Below are positions 1 to 12,654 of a stretch of 64,000 nucleotides of DNA, piece after piece. The notes under the pieces are model-generated. The model had not been told where the DNA came from and ran no database searches. It saw nothing but the letters and a program-made list of their open reading frames with translations. Source of the stretch: Symbiodinium natans (lineage: Eukaryota; Sar; Dinophyceae; Suessiales; Symbiodiniaceae); NCBI GenBank assembly GCA_905221605.1, contig CAJNDS010000040.1, forward strand, positions 62,001 through 126,000, read 5' to 3'. How positions within the stretch are numbered: the stretch's first letter is position 1; every line of letters starts with the position of its first letter. The translations under genes and the position numbers were made by a program.

Positions 1-1189
1 AACGAAGGGCAAACGGCCGTCTGCTCAAGTTTATTTGCCGAAATGCTGCCGGACCAATTTGAAGCCACGAATTCCTTCGTGTACTGCCCGATCCTGCTGC
101 ATGCCTCCGGTCTTGCACGTGCACACTGCCGCAAGGTGGTGTGCTACTTGTGTTCAACAAATTTGTGGCATCTCCCATCTCGCTCAAACGATCTCAAACG
201 TACTGGGAGTCACTGGAGATTTCTGGCGGGGCCAGCTTTGTTGAAATGAAAGCGGTGGCTCAGCTCTGCCAACTTAGCGAGAAGTCTCCGAATGCAACAA
301 GGTTGGGAATTCGGTGTTTGTCCCGGTAGTATTTGCACCGAGCATGTCCCCAATTTGCTTTAAGACCTGCTTCTGCAGATGTAGGCTCCCACTTAGCATC
401 TGAGTTGTGCTACTTTTGGCGCACCTTGTCACTCTGCCTGCACCTGGAGTGCCAGATGAATTCACGATCACTTGTATTGAACATGAGCACTATCCGTCAG
501 TGCTGCAATATGTTGACACGCGTGCCACGTGCCCATGATTGTAGTCAACTTTGCCCGACTCCTCCACCTTCACACGTGTATCCAGCGAGGAAGCGCTCCA
601 CTGTCGGGTATGCCATACTGCTCTCAAAATTGCCGGTTCGCCGCTTGATCACCGCTGCCTTATAAAGGGGGGTCGAGGCCTTGGAGACCACGTCCAACGT
701 AAACATCAGCCACAATGATTGCAAGGGGGCAGATGATATCGCAATTTAGCCTCCGGGTGGGCTGCAATCATTTGCAGATGTCGTTGGGTTCCCCGGCGTC
801 CCAGCGCCTGTAAAAAAGGAAGATTGCAAAGGCAGGGAAGACCTTGCCCCCTTGCACTCATTTTCTGTTCGACGGGAAGCAATACGGCAGTTGTAGAAGC
901 GTGTGTTTTGGCCAGCCACAGCCAGGAGGAATGGGTTGCACGTAGGCCCTCGACAGCTGAAATCTACTTTGCCGGAGTTTCTACTGTCTGGCAAAATGCT
1001 TTGTTTTGGGCACCTCGGACAGCTGAACTCCATTTTGCCGCCAAGAGGCATTAGGGAGCTTCCAGCGACTTGTCCAGGCACTCTGGAAATGATTTTGGGA
1101 GGTGTCAGCGCCGACCCCTCGTGCAATCATTATTTTAAGGGGCTGCGCCCATGGGCGGGCAGCGCGCGCAGAAGCCCGGGGCGAGCAGT
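1..1189. other. Unassigned gene-poor DNA
   Basis: Several short overlapping open frames occur on both strands, but none has recognisable domains or splice context. Around 708-790 and 1086-1135 the word AATGATTGCA or its complement recurs beside GGGG or CCCC runs. This is the same motif that is clustered at 3415-3600. I see no supported gene. Confidence 0.5.
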
Positions 1190-1350
1190 TTCTAAGCATG
1201 TTGAGGCCCCTAAACTCCCTTAAAATCTCTAAGCGTTAAGTTTCTAAGCATTTTCAGGCCCCTAACTCCCTTCAAATCTCTAAGCGTTTGAGGCTCCGAG
1301 ACTCCCTTAACGTTTCTAAGCACTTTATAAGGCCCCTAAACTCCCTTTTT
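1190..1350. repeat. Tandem repeat, unit about 50-60 bp
   Basis: Three to four degenerate copies follow one another. Each carries TTTCTAAGC, then AGGCCCCTAAACTCCC, then AATCTCTAAGCG. Copies start near 1190, 1230, 1288 and 1312. The unit differs from the TTTAGGG arrays seen elsewhere. Confidence 0.7.
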
Positions 1351-1748
1351 CCTAGCCCCGGGCTTAGACACGTCGCTTATGCCCGCCCTTTGGGGGGCAT
1401 CATGCTCCTGATGCCCCCCCGCGGTCCCGCCCCGGGAGCCGCTGATGCTCCTGATGCGCGCCTGGGGGTCCCGGGCTGGACCCGCTGATGCTCATGATGC
1501 GCGCCCTCTGGGGGCCTCCGTGGCGACGCAAAAAACCACGAAAAAAAAACCGTTCACCGGCGGCACGCGGGGGTCGGCGGCACTGGCGTCCGGCCTAATT
1601 CTGCTTCGCAGAAGGCCAGAGGCCAGCAAGGCTATTCCCGGGACGACCCGGGCTAAAAGGTCCGCATTTGCTCGGTCCTTTGGGGACCTCGCGCTGCCCG
1701 ATTTAATGGCTACCGCCAGTGCCGCCGACCCCAAATTTTCCAAGGTGT

Positions 1749-1806
<58 letters not shown>
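1749..1806. repeat. Homopolymer G tract (58 bases)
   Basis: The tract is an uninterrupted run of G. Runs of this length are error-prone in assembly, so the true length is uncertain. It borders the GGGCGGAGC-rich higher-order repeat that follows. Confidence 0.95.
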
Positions 1807-1807
<1 letters not shown>

Positions 1808-2580
1808 AGGGCGGAGCGGGCGGAGCGGGCGGAGGGGGCGGGCATGCACTGGAGCCCTTTAAAGTCAGTCATCTGATCGAGTCTAGAGAGGCAAAGGGCC
1901 ATAGGCCCGTAAAACTGTGGGGCTATGAGCCAGTAGGCACAGGGCCAGGGGACCATCAAGGGCATGGAGCCAGGGGGCCATGGCCAGCTGGCCAAAGGGG
2001 GGGGGTTGGGGGGACGGTGATGGTGAGGGAAGTCAGGGGGCGATGGGGAGGGTGGGCGGAGCGGGCGGGAAGGGCGGAGCCCTTTAACGTCAGTCAGCTG
2101 ATCGGGTCTGCCAGAGGCCCGTAAAACCAGGTGGCCATGAGCCACTGGGCATAGGGCCGGGGGGGCGCTTGAGGTCTGTTTTATCGCGAACGGGACCCAG
2201 TGCATTGATGGGGTGGGCGGGGGGTTGGGTGGGGTGGGTGGGTGGGGGGGGGGTAGGGGGGGGGGTGGTGGGTGAGGGGGACGGGCGGAGGGGGCGGGCA
2301 TGCACTGGCGCCCTTTAAAGTCAGTCATCTGATCGAGTGTAGAGAGGCAAAGGGCCAGAGGCCCGTAAAACTGTGGGGCCATGAGCCAGTAGGCACAGGG
2401 TCAGGGGACCATCAAGGGCATGGAGCCATTGGGGGAAGTGAGGGGGCGATGGGGAGGGTGCGCGGAGCGGGCGGGAAGGGCGGAGCCCTTTAAAGTCAGT
2501 CAGCTGATCGGGTGTGCCAGAGGCCCGTAAAACCAGGTGGCGCCACTGGGCATAGGGCCGGGGGAGTTGGGGGGGTGCGG
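1807..2580. repeat. G-rich higher-order tandem repeat, period about 454 bp
   Basis: Two near-identical long units are visible. A type A segment starts at about 1842 and again at about 2296; both contain GCATGCACTGG, then CCCTTTAAAGTCAGTCATC. A related type B segment starts at about 2068 and about 2480 and contains CAGTCAGCTGATCGGGT. A and B share the core CCCTTTAA.GTCAGTCA, so an older half-unit duplication appears to have been amplified as an A+B pair. Confidence 0.8.
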
Positions 2581-3060
2581 TGGGTGGGGGGGCGAGGGTG
2601 GGGGGTTGGGGGATGGAAGGCAGGGCTGGAGTGGGGGGAGCGGTCAGGGCGGGTGTGGGCCCTGAAACAGCAGAGATCGGTGAGGGGCGGAGTAGTCGGG
2701 AGAGGGTAGGCCTGCATGGGGAAGGGGGTGGGGGGGGGGGCGTGGGGGTAGGGGAGGGCGGAGTGCCGAGTGGGTGGCAAGTGGGGTGAAAGCGGTGAGA
2801 GGGGGGACAGAGATGGGGAAGGGGAGCGGTCCGGGGCGGGAGCAAGGGATGGGGGTGGAGTGGAATGGTTGGGAAGGGGAAGGGTGGTGGGGAGCGGGGG
2901 GGGTAGGGGAGGAGGATGGAGTGGAATGGTTGGGAAGGGGAAGGGTAGTGGGAGGGGGGGCAGGGGAAGGGGTTGGTGGTGGGAGGTTAGGGGCGGAAGG
3001 CAAGGCCAAGTGGAGAGGTGGAGTGGAATGGTTGGGAAGGGGAAGGGGGAAGAGGTTGCG
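2580..3060. repeat. G-rich minisatellite with three copies of a GGAATGGTTGGGAAGG unit
   Basis: The segment GTGGAATGGTTGGGAAGGGG occurs near 2857, 2918 and 3020 within DNA that is almost pure G and A on this strand. Repeated GGG runs make G-quadruplex formation plausible. Long open frames on either strand here follow from base composition and are not genes. Confidence 0.75.
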
Positions 3061-4740
3061 GTGAGGGCAGGGAGGGTCTTCACTGACGCCGCCCCGCTGT
3101 TGCTGGGGTCGGCGGATTATATGACCCGGCGGGACCTCAACACCATGATCATGAGATATCCAAGCTCTCGACAAAAACTGCTGCCTAGAGTCAGTCAATC
3201 GACTTTCGAGGGCGCGGCAGTTCACAGCACACACCGGCACCACCACTAGCAAGGCAGGGCACGGCCCGGAAGATCCTAAAGATCCCCTCTGCGACGTCTT
3301 GCTGGCTATGCCTCGACACTCCGGACAGCCACTGACAGCCCATGAAGCAGCACGACGTACTGGTAGCATCAAAGGGTTTTAGGGTTTCGGGTGTAAGCCT
3401 CAACGTGAAAACCCGGAACTGATTGCAGATGGGTCTGACCCTGTCTCAATGGGAAAACCCGGAATTGTTTGCAGACGGGTCTGACCCTGTTCCCCCGAAA
3501 TGATTGCAGGGGGGCGGACGCTTCTCAGCGGAAATCCCCGGAAATGATTGCAGACCGGTCCGGTTGCTGCGGGGGTCCCCCACGAAATAATCACAAACGG
3601 GGGTTAAATTTTCCAGTGTGGGTTGATGCTGCTTGTTCACACTGGTTTGCGCCGCCCGCCGCTGCAAGTGCCCCTGCTGCCCACGTGCCAGTGAACCCCG
3701 AGTGCCAGAAACAGTGACTGCGCCGAACCCCATCTCCGGTGCTATACGGTAGGATGCGTGTGATGCGTGTGCACCTCTTAATGTCTGTTGCTGCAGTCGT
3801 TGCAGAAATCACCACAAGTGGGCCAACCAGGCCTGCCATCATGATTTTTGGCCGCCGTCATGGCCGAAGTCGTGCGCCAAAATCTGCCCTAGGTGATCAA
3901 ACTTTGCCCGAAGCAAAACATTTGTGCAGGGGTGATCAGGGGTGTCTCTTAATCAACAAGAGCTTAATGTTAACGCTACGCGACCCGCCTCGGTGTGACC
4001 TTCTGAACAATGCAACCCAAACCAGGGGGCTGAGGGCAGGTGGGCTGGGGGGCGGCCCTTCCAAGCCGCACACGGGTCTCTGCAAATGGAAGGCAAGCGC
4101 CAGTGTGCTCATGGCCGTATGGGCACCGGCATTAAGCCGTCAGCGGCAGGTGGTTGGCGAGTGGAGGGTGACAATTGACCCAGCACTCATCGGCAAGGAC
4201 CTCGCTGAGATCCGCGTCGCGCCATCGCGAGAAGGCTGGCAGCGAAGTCGCGAGAGAGCAGCGCGGACCAGCGGGATACCTACCTCTGGACACCTTGCTC
4301 CACGACGTTCTCTCCAGGCCAGAGCGGCCTGCCGCTGTGGCCCGTGGCCCTGATGCGGGCCTGCCGGGTAGGCCGTCGTAGTATTGTCGTCGGCTGCGAC
4401 CGCGGCTGGTGCACGTCTCATGGGACAGTTTTTTTTCAGGCGGAGAAGAACAACAATTACTCCAACCAGCACGCGCTCGAGTCGCGCTCGATATTGATTT
4501 GAGAGCCAGTTCCCGGCACATGGTCATTTCGACAGCCTCGTTATGTCGAATACACATCGAGTGTCCTCTTACAACTTAAACGGATCTGTGACCACCTTGG
4601 CGGGAAGGGGGGTTGGGGGTGCGTGGGTGCGTGGAGACCAAGATGCGGGCACACGGCAAGCGCAGCAGGCGCACGCGCATGACATGCCCACGCGTACGGG
4701 CACCCCGCCACGCCACGCCACGCCACGCCACGCCACGCCC
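3061..4740. other. No supported gene; includes a GATTGCAG motif cluster at 3415-3600
   Basis: At 3415-3600 a degenerate unit of about 50 bp repeats: GAAAACCCGGAA, then TGATTGCAGA, then GGGTCTGACCC or a variant. An open frame at 3739-4353 (204 aa) has no domain and is overlapped by equally long antisense frames, so I do not call it. At 4700-4740 a short CCACG repeat leads into the CA-rich microsatellite. Confidence 0.5.
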
Positions 4741-4785
<45 letters not shown>

Positions 4786-4915
4786 ACGCACACGCACACG
4801 CACACCCACACCCACACCCACACCCACACCCACACCCACACCCACACCCACACCCACACCCACACCCACACCCACACCCACACCCCCACCCACACCACAC
4901 CCACACCCACACACA

Positions 4916-4979
<64 letters not shown>
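4741..4979. repeat. CA / CACACC / CACACG microsatellite
   Basis: Blocks of CA dinucleotide, CACACG and CACACC hexamers succeed one another, then CA again up to the assembly gap. The frames predicted through it on both strands are compositional artefacts. Confidence 0.95.
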
Positions 4980-5079
4980 NNNNNNNNNNNNNNNNNNNNN
5001 NNNNNNNNNNNNNNNNNNNNNNNNNNNNNNNNNNNNNNNNNNNNNNNNNNNNNNNNNNNNNNNNNNNNNNNNNNNNNNN
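4980..5079. other. Assembly gap (100 N)
   Basis: Exactly 100 N characters separate the CA microsatellite from a CCCTAAA array. A round 100 normally marks a scaffold join of unknown size, so continuity between 1-4979 and the rest is unproven. Confidence 0.98.
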
Positions 5080-5081
5080 TT

Positions 5082-6480
5082 CCCTAAACCCTAAACCCTA
5101 AACCCTAAACCCTACTGTAATAGGGTTACGGATACCTGCCAAACTTCGGAGTTCGCAGCTTCGGAGTGGAGCCCTCTGGGGACCTGGGACCTGGTGCGAA
5201 ATACGCTGTACCTTAAGTCGATGCTGCTCTGTTACTAAAGACTACTGTAGTACTATCTGACTATATTACTTTATGAATATACTACTACACAATTAAAAGG
5301 TTTATGAGAATCTTCCATAATCATTGTAGTACAGTAATATATTCTTCGTGTAAACAGTGCTAGTGGTAGTCGTCGCCATCGTCGTCTGTAGTATTCAGCA
5401 TTTAGTGTTTAACATTTTTCATTCCAAAAAAGCTATCAATATCCGAATGCCGTAGTACTTAATGTTGAGTATTGAATATTGAACATTCGTAAACGCAGTA
5501 ACAACTACTACTGTCATGATTATTTTACTGCAGGTTCAACCTGGAACTTGCCCCCCCCCCTCCCCCCGGCTGCCAAGTGGCCCACGGCACATGCTGGAGC
5601 TCTACGTGCGGCAGCTCAGAGAACAGGATCTCGGCCAGTGACACCTTGATTAGGGTTTAGAGTTTAGGGTTTGGGGATTAGGGTTTAGGTATGACAAACG
5701 AGGGGGATGTGGGTGATTTTCTCCTAGGGTAGTTGCAGGGGCCCTTAGTATGGGCATTTCATTGGGAAGCCCTTGTGTAGTTCTTTTTCTTACAAAAACA
5801 CAAAACTTTCAGAACCCTTCAAGGAAGCTAAGGGACCGTATTCAGGCACCATACAAGTACCCTTAGATGTGTTTGGACTCTAAACAACCCTATCTCTGGG
5901 CCCTCCAACCCCCATGCCCAAAAGCTACAATGCAGCCTAAGCACTAGAAACATCTTGAACATAAGGCTTCAGGCCGACTAAGGGTCTAGGAGTCTAGGGG
6001 GCTAGAGTTTGGCTGGTATCGAGATGTATCGAGTTTAGTGCTTAGGGGAGGATATGCACCAAAGGCGTTACGCGGAAGCCATGCTTCCGAAAAACCCAAA
6101 ACCATCAAATCCCCTGCCTTCCCTAGCCCTAAACCCTAAACCCTGAACCCTAAACCCTAAACCCTAAACCCTAAACCCTAAACTCCCAGCAGTCCATTCC
6201 GGAGGGCTCTCTGGCTGTTGCGGTAGACCCGTGGCGCGCCAGGACCCATGAGACCTTCGTGCCTAGGCACCAGAGCTTGTGGTGAGTTGAGGGTTTATGG
6301 TAAGTGCTAAACCCTAAACCCTTAACCCTTAACCCTTAACCTTCAAACCCTAAACCCTAGACCCAAAACACCCACCCAAGGCCAAAGAGGAGGTTTAGGG
6401 TTTAGGGTTTGGGGTTTAGGGTTTAGGGTTTAGGTCCTAGGGCTTAGGGCTTAGGGTTTAGGGTTTAGGGTTTAGAGGTT
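5082..6480. repeat. Telomere-like arrays in both orientations (first cluster)
   Basis: CCCTAAA arrays lie at 5082-5114 and 6126-6184, and TTTAGGG arrays at 5650-5690 and 6390-6476, with variants such as CCTTAAC near 6320. The DNA between them (5115-5640, 5700-6120, 6185-6300) is single-copy-looking and AT-rich at 5220-5540, with no supported gene. The mixed orientation and internal position show interstitial arrays, not a chromosome end. Confidence 0.85.
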
Positions 6481-6830
6481 TATATAAGGCTCCGCAAGGT
6501 CCCTAAAAACAAGAAAACGTGGAGGGGGTCTTGAAGAGCAGGGACATCTGCGCACTGGGTTTCACTCAAGACTGTACCCTCCACCCGAAAAGCACGAAAA
6601 ACTTGAAAGCCCTCAACCCTGAACTCTTGCATCCTAAAATCTGCCCCCATCTGTAAACCCTAAACCCTTTCAACAACCCAACTGCCAGACCCAGATGCCC
6701 GCGAGTCTTCAGCAGGTGCAGAAGATTCCTGGGAAGTCGTAGGGTTTGGGTTCAGAGGTTCCGATTTGTTCAAGGACTGTGATATGATGTGGTGTGGTGT
6801 GATGTGACGCTGTGTCTGTCTGAATGCATG

Positions 6831-6847
6831 TATATATATATATGTAT

Positions 6848-6882
<35 letters not shown>

Positions 6883-7590
6883 TATGTATATTTATATTTA
6901 TATTTACATTGATATTTAAATGTATATTTATATTTGTATTTGTATATTTATATTTATATTTATATTGATATTGATACTGATATTGATATTTATACTGATA
7001 TTTATATCTATTTTTTTATATTTGTATTTATATATTTATATTTATATTTTTATTTGTATTCATATTTATATTGATATTATATTGATATTTATCTTTTTGT
7101 TTATGTTCATATTCATATTGATATTTATATTGAGGTTTATATGTTAAATTTATATTGAGATTATATTTTTTTTTTATATTTATATATTCTTATTATTTAT
7201 TTTTTATATTCACATTTATATTTATATTTGTGGTTATTTTATAGTTGTATTATATGTATATTTATGTGTTATACTTGTATTTGTTATTTATATCTATATA
7301 TATACATTTGTATTTATATTTATATTTATATTTATATTCATACGTATATTCCTATTTATATGTATGTTTTTATTTACATTTGTATGTTTATATTTATATA
7401 TCATTTATGTTTACACACCATGTATATTTATATTCATATTTATATTTGTGTTAATTTTATAGTTGTATTTATGTTTGTATTTATATTTACACTTATATGT
7501 GTATTTAAATCTATATTTGTATGTATATTTATATTTGTATTTATATTTATATGTATATTTATATGTATTTCTATTTATATTTATTATTCT
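6831..7590. repeat. AT-rich microsatellite (TATTTA / TATATT)
   Basis: About 760 bp is built from TATTTA, TATATTTATATT and TTTATTTA variants. The open frames here encode only Y, I, F, L and C and are artefacts of the repeat. Confidence 0.95.
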
Positions 7591-7599
7591 TATTGTTTA

Positions 7600-9113
7600 G
7601 AATGCATTCTTTTCTATCTATTTATGTTTTCTCCTTATTCTGTTATCTATACACTTAATCATTTGTTTATGTGACGAGCCACTGTACGTGCGATTCCACT
7701 TGAATTAAGACTTGTGGAAATGCATTGGCGTGCGCAGGCGCTTATCAGCGCGCTTGTCGTGGCAATCTGGAACATGCCTGTGCATCAGCCGAGCATCATG
7801 GAGCAAGGTTCGCTAGCCTTCTGGAACATGGTTGTGCAACAGCAAAGCATCACAGAACCATGTGTGAGAGTAAAGTCTTGCGGAGCGTGTGCGGTGCCAC
7901 GGTTGGTTTTCGTTTTGTTTTTAGGCACTGCCAAGCATCAGCGAGCGGCCCTGTAGGGAGGCACGGCCAGTGTATCCTTGGCAGACACCCTTTTGTGGGC
8001 CTCCATGGGGCTGGAAGCCTTTTGGGTGCAAGGCTTAGCGCTTGGGACAGGGATCAGGGTTTGGGAGCCAAATTTCCGCGAAGCTTCGCACATAAAACTG
8101 GCCGGTATTGCCGCCCCTGAGGCCCTTGAGCAGTTCGAGGAAAGCCTGCGCAGTGTGTGGCACTACCGCATTTATTGGGACAAGCACGCCCGCACGACTC
8201 TTTTGCCCGAATAAGTCCGAAACCCTGAACCTTCCTCCCAGAATTCCCTGAAAACTCAGAACCTCGAAGCTCCGGTCGACCGATGAGGGAGTAAGGGTTT
8301 GGGGCTTCAGGGTTAGAGCTCGTGTTTATCAAGGGGGTTGAAGGCCAAAGTGTCGCCGTGTGCACCACCGCTGGGCCGAGTTTGGGACAGGGGTCTTGGG
8401 GAGCACGGGGGCAGAGTGGTGGGGCCACAAAGCTAGGTGCAATGCGCAAATCTGCCGGGTGCAGGGGTGCTGAGGGGTATCTCCGGCAGATCGACCCGCG
8501 GCACCGTAATGCCGAGGAGCGTGGCGCAAGGTCTTGTTCAGCAGATAGTTTTAGCTGCAGAGGTTCGGTTAAAGAGCTCGCGGGTGGGAGTGGGGGGAGG
8601 GGGGAAGAGAGCTCGCAGGTGGATCCAACAAGGTTCCAGGCTCCTCCTCTTACGTTACGCAGGACATCCGCCAGCGCGCCAAAAGGCACAGGAGTCTGTG
8701 GTAGGCTTTAAGGCCACACCTTAGTAGCAGACCTTGGCGACGGTGTGGCTGGCAGCTAGGGCAAAGCCTACCTAGGTCTCTCTGAGTGTTGGAGCGCGCC
8801 CCCCCTGCCCCAACAGAGGTGAGAAAGGTGATGGACGGGTTTAGGGCTAAGGATGTTACAAGGGCTTAGGCACAAAAGTCCCGAAACGCCTGCATGACCA
8901 TCAATCACCACCATCAATCGCAATGCTTGACGCGCATGGGCAGTTCTCTAAAAAGTGTGGGTTCTCTTGGGGTACCCTAGCAGAATAGGAACACCAAAAG
9001 TGAACCTAATTTCGAGAAACCCTAACATTGCTTTCCTGCCTGGGATACCCCGAACATCCCCTAGCTCTAATCCTTGTCCCATCATGGGGACCGAGAACCC
9101 CAACAAAATGGAC
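7600..9113. other. No supported gene
   Basis: Moderately GC-rich DNA with open frames of up to about 210 codons (for example 8054-8689 minus). They overlap each other on opposite strands and have no recognisable domain. No telomere-like array occurs here apart from single GGGTTTGGGG words. Confidence 0.45.
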
Positions 9114-9710
9114 TTAGGGTTTGGGGTTTCAAGCTTAGGGTTTAGGGTTTAGGGTTTGGGGTTTAGGGTTTAGGGTTTAGGGTTTAGGGTTTAGGGTTTA
9201 GGGTTTAGGGTTTAGGGTGTAGTTCAGAGTTTAGGGCGGTTTAGGGCTTACTACCAAAATCGGTATCCCCAACTCCCGAAGTCCCGAAGGTTCGCAAAGC
9301 CCCGACGCTAAGACCTGGCGACTACCGAGTTGCAGGGGGGGGGGGGGGGTTTAGGCGGGGGGGGTTTAGGGGGGGGGGGTTTAGGGTTTAGGGTTTCTGG
9401 CTTTACACTAAACCCTAGACCCTAAACCCTAAACCCTAAACCCTAAACCCTAGACCCTAGACCCTAAACCCTAAACTTGGCCCTAAACCCTAAACTAAAG
9501 CCTAAGCCCTGGGTCTTGGGTTGAACCTCAGACCCCTGCTGCCACCTTGCAGGCTGCAGGCGTCTCAAAATTCACGAACCTGAGTTGTCGCGGACTTTTC
9601 CTAGGGTTTAGGGTTTAGGGTTTAGGGTTTAGGGTTTAGGGTTTAGGGTTTAGGGTTTAGGGTTTCGGGTTTAGGGTTTAGGGTTTTGGGTTTAGGGTTT
9701 AGGCCCCCCC
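9114..9710. repeat. Telomere-like cluster with orientation switches
   Basis: TTTAGGG runs at 9114-9220, CCCTAAA at 9411-9500 and TTTAGGG again at 9602-9703, separated by short unique spacers and by G runs at 9337-9380. The inverted arrays could pair with each other as single strands. Confidence 0.9.
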
Positions 9711-9905
9711 CCCATTCAGAATCTCCTATACCTGAATGAATTAATTATACCATAACACGGGCCCCTGTATGTAGTTTTAAGGTATAATCCACACACAAAC
9801 CCCTTCCTACCCAATACCTTCACCCCCCCTTCGTAGGAGGTTTTTGGCTCTAAGGGAAGTTATATAGGGTTTAGGGTATATAAGGGGTATAGAATCTGAA
9901 GAAAG
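9711..9905. repeat. Possible small foldback element (weak)
   Basis: TTCAGAATCTCCTATACC near 9715 is partly matched on the opposite strand by TTCAGATTCTATACCCC near 9900. The inner DNA is AT-rich. The match is imperfect, so this is a weak candidate. Confidence 0.3.
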
Positions 9906-12654
9906 TTACATGGTCCCTTCATATGGTCCCTCATCTTCTCTAAAGGGTTCTGAAGTAGTATTGGGGGAAGCCGCCCAACACACACCCAATACCATAAACC
10001 CTAAACCCGAAAACCCTAAAACCCTAAAGCCCCAAAACCCTGAACCCTAAACGCACTAAAACCCAAACCCGAAGTTCCCAAAATTCCCCTAACCTGCCGT
10101 GGAACGCCAAACCCAGGTTCACCGTGTCATCCTCGCGCGCGACAGGGAGATAGATGAAGTTGAACCTGGAACACCAGGGATTGGGCGCGGCGCCACCCAA
10201 AAATAAGTAAGGTTTGCGGTTCAGGGTTTAGAAAGGGGAGCCCGTCCAACGATTTCAGATGCTCCCCTTTCTGAAAGCATATCGGTTTAGTAGGTTTCGG
10301 TGAGACTTCTGGGTCCTTGGCTGGCGGCTTCGGGTTTAGGGTTTGGGGCCTGAGGGGGCACAGACCCGCAGCATGGTTTGCCCACAGGATAGGGGAACAC
10401 AGCATAAGGGGCCCAGCTCCAACGCAACGCCGACTGCAAGCACAGAATTTGTTTTCAGGGTTGTACTCCTCGTGGCCCTAACTTCCATTGTACAGGATAT
10501 GTTTTGGGTTTGGGTTTAGGGGCCAAAAGTACTGCGTCCGGCTTGGGCATTTACATGCTTGCGGGGTAGAGTGGTGACTGACTAGGCCAAGGCTATCGGG
10601 GGTAGGTAGATGATATACATATATATATATATATACACATACATATAGATATATATATATATACATATATGCATGTATATGTGACCACATATAAATATAT
10701 GTATAAATATATACGTATATATATACATATATATATATATGTATACAAGAATGGACCGAAGCTGCATCCATGTCCCGAGGCTTCATGAGTCGAGTGGCAT
10801 GAGCTCAGGTGCTTTGCTGCCTTCGATTGGGCGGTTTAGGGGAATTGGGAGTCTCGCAGGAGGGGCTCGGGAGTTGTGGGTTCGGGGGTTTAAGTGATCT
10901 ACATGAGAATCCCCACGACAAGAGCCTGGGTTTCGGGTTTTGGGCTTAGGGTGGGTCTCCTGTCCTATCGCTCGTAGAAAAGATGACGTTGATGCCTGGT
11001 GGTGGGTGGCATTAGAGGAAAGTCCGTTCACGGGCAGTTTTAACTAGGGTGATAAGGTTATAACAAGCTTTCCTTGTAGCTACCTTGCTTATAACCCCAC
11101 TTCTAACCACCCGTGAACCTCCCAAGTAAGCCCCCGAGCCCTGAACCCCTCAACTTCGACACCCCTTAATACCCCTAAGACCCCGAGGCTCGTCAAGTCA
11201 TTCCCCAAGCTTTGTGAGATACTGCGGTGGCGCTTTTGCGGGTGTTTCGGGCTGTTTAGAAACCTTGAGCTGCAGGCCCTTTTCCCCACAAAAAGCGTTC
11301 ACATATCTAAGGTTTATCAGCCGTCTCCATCCAAGAAGTGCTCTCAATACTCATTGTAACTCTTAATAGAACTATTAAACTCTTATTATACCTCTTATTC
11401 TAACTCATATTGTAACTCTTATTTGATTGAAAATTCTTTGAACAAGCTTTGCATTGCAAGGTATGACTATCTAGTTTGATTGCTGGGGCACCAACTGGCA
11501 GCTTCATCTCATCTTCCAACCCCTTTCATTCTATTCCGACTTGCCACATTGCTTGTGTTACTATTGCGGTCGTTACCACTCTTGTTGCTGTTGCTGTTGC
11601 TGCCATGCATATGAAGTACTGCTACTATCTGTGACTAGCATACTGAAACTAAATTAACTTCTCTATGTGGAATATATGTATATACAACGTGCATGTACGG
11701 TGAACATATTTCCTTCCTTGTACACTGGAAAAAATATATTTGCAACTCAGACCATAGAAGCATGACGACGGGCAAAGCTTAAGGTTGGCTTCGGGATCAC
11801 GATGCACAAGATTTACATTCTTCTTGATTGCGGTATCCGGATACCGCATCTTCTGCAGCATCGAATCATACCCTTTGTCTGACAGATTCACTCGGAGAAA
11901 GCCCTGGAGGGCACAGGTTACGTGCCTAAGTTCAATGAGCTTGTACCGGGTGTAATATAGGGCCTTCGTAACTAGAATGTGGTTTTGGGGGGGTTCTTCA
12001 AGTATTTTTACGAAGGGACCATAAGGGAATGCTATTCGCAGATATTCCGATCCTTCGATTCCCGTTCTGGCACCTGGGGCTGGGCTGATGCGCAGTAGGG
12101 CTGCTTGGGGTTCAGGGTTTCGGGTTCTGGCTAGGAGCATATCCGCGCCAAGGGTCGACTCGCTAAAAGCCTAAGAACGATTCGCACACTGGAGGTGGAT
12201 CCGTGAACCGGGCTCCAAAAGCATCAACATACCAGAAGCATGAAAGGCCATCAAGGGTGGAAAAGGAGATGAGGGGGGGCGGGAAACTCCAATACCAGAA
12301 TGGCGAGTGGACACCCGAAAGGCTATCGGGGAGGGAAGCCGTGGACCCATGGAAGGAGATGATGAATGCGACGCCCGAGCCTAAATGGAGATTGAGCGCA
12401 ATGTCCCAACCCTTTCAGGAATTACAAATGGAACCTTCAACCCTGGATCCAAAAACCCCACCCTAAACCCTAAACCCAAAACCCTAAACCCTAAACCCTA
12501 AACCCCCAACCCCCAACCCCCAAACCCCAAGCCAAGAACGACAAGGTGCACGTCTGCTGCAGCAGCGATGCAAACATGCCAACTGAATGCTGTCCTCGTT
12601 GCAAGGCTCAGAGGCTTCCGTGTCCCGATTCTAAGCTTGCGCTTCGGCGTGGCT
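9906..12654. other. No supported gene; contains a TATA/CATA microsatellite at 10612-10745
   Basis: The TA/CA dinucleotide block at 10612-10745 is clear. At 11340-11425 a degenerate AACTCTTATT word repeats. The minus frame at 11649-12140 (163 aa) and the plus frame at 12203-12466 (87 aa) have no recognisable domain or splice context. A CCCTAAA array lies at 12463-12510. Confidence 0.45.

Noticed and set aside
1445..3249. Long Gly/Pro/Arg-rich open frames on both strands
   Set aside because: They arise from G-run and G-rich repeat composition, are open in several frames at once and have no domain.
4541..5101. Frames of alternating Thr-His, Cys-Val or Thr-Pro up to 183 aa
   Set aside because: Translations of the CA/CACACC microsatellite, some running through the N gap.
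6920..7674. Tyr/Ile/Leu/Phe-rich frames resembling membrane proteins
   Set aside because: Artefacts of the TATTTA microsatellite.
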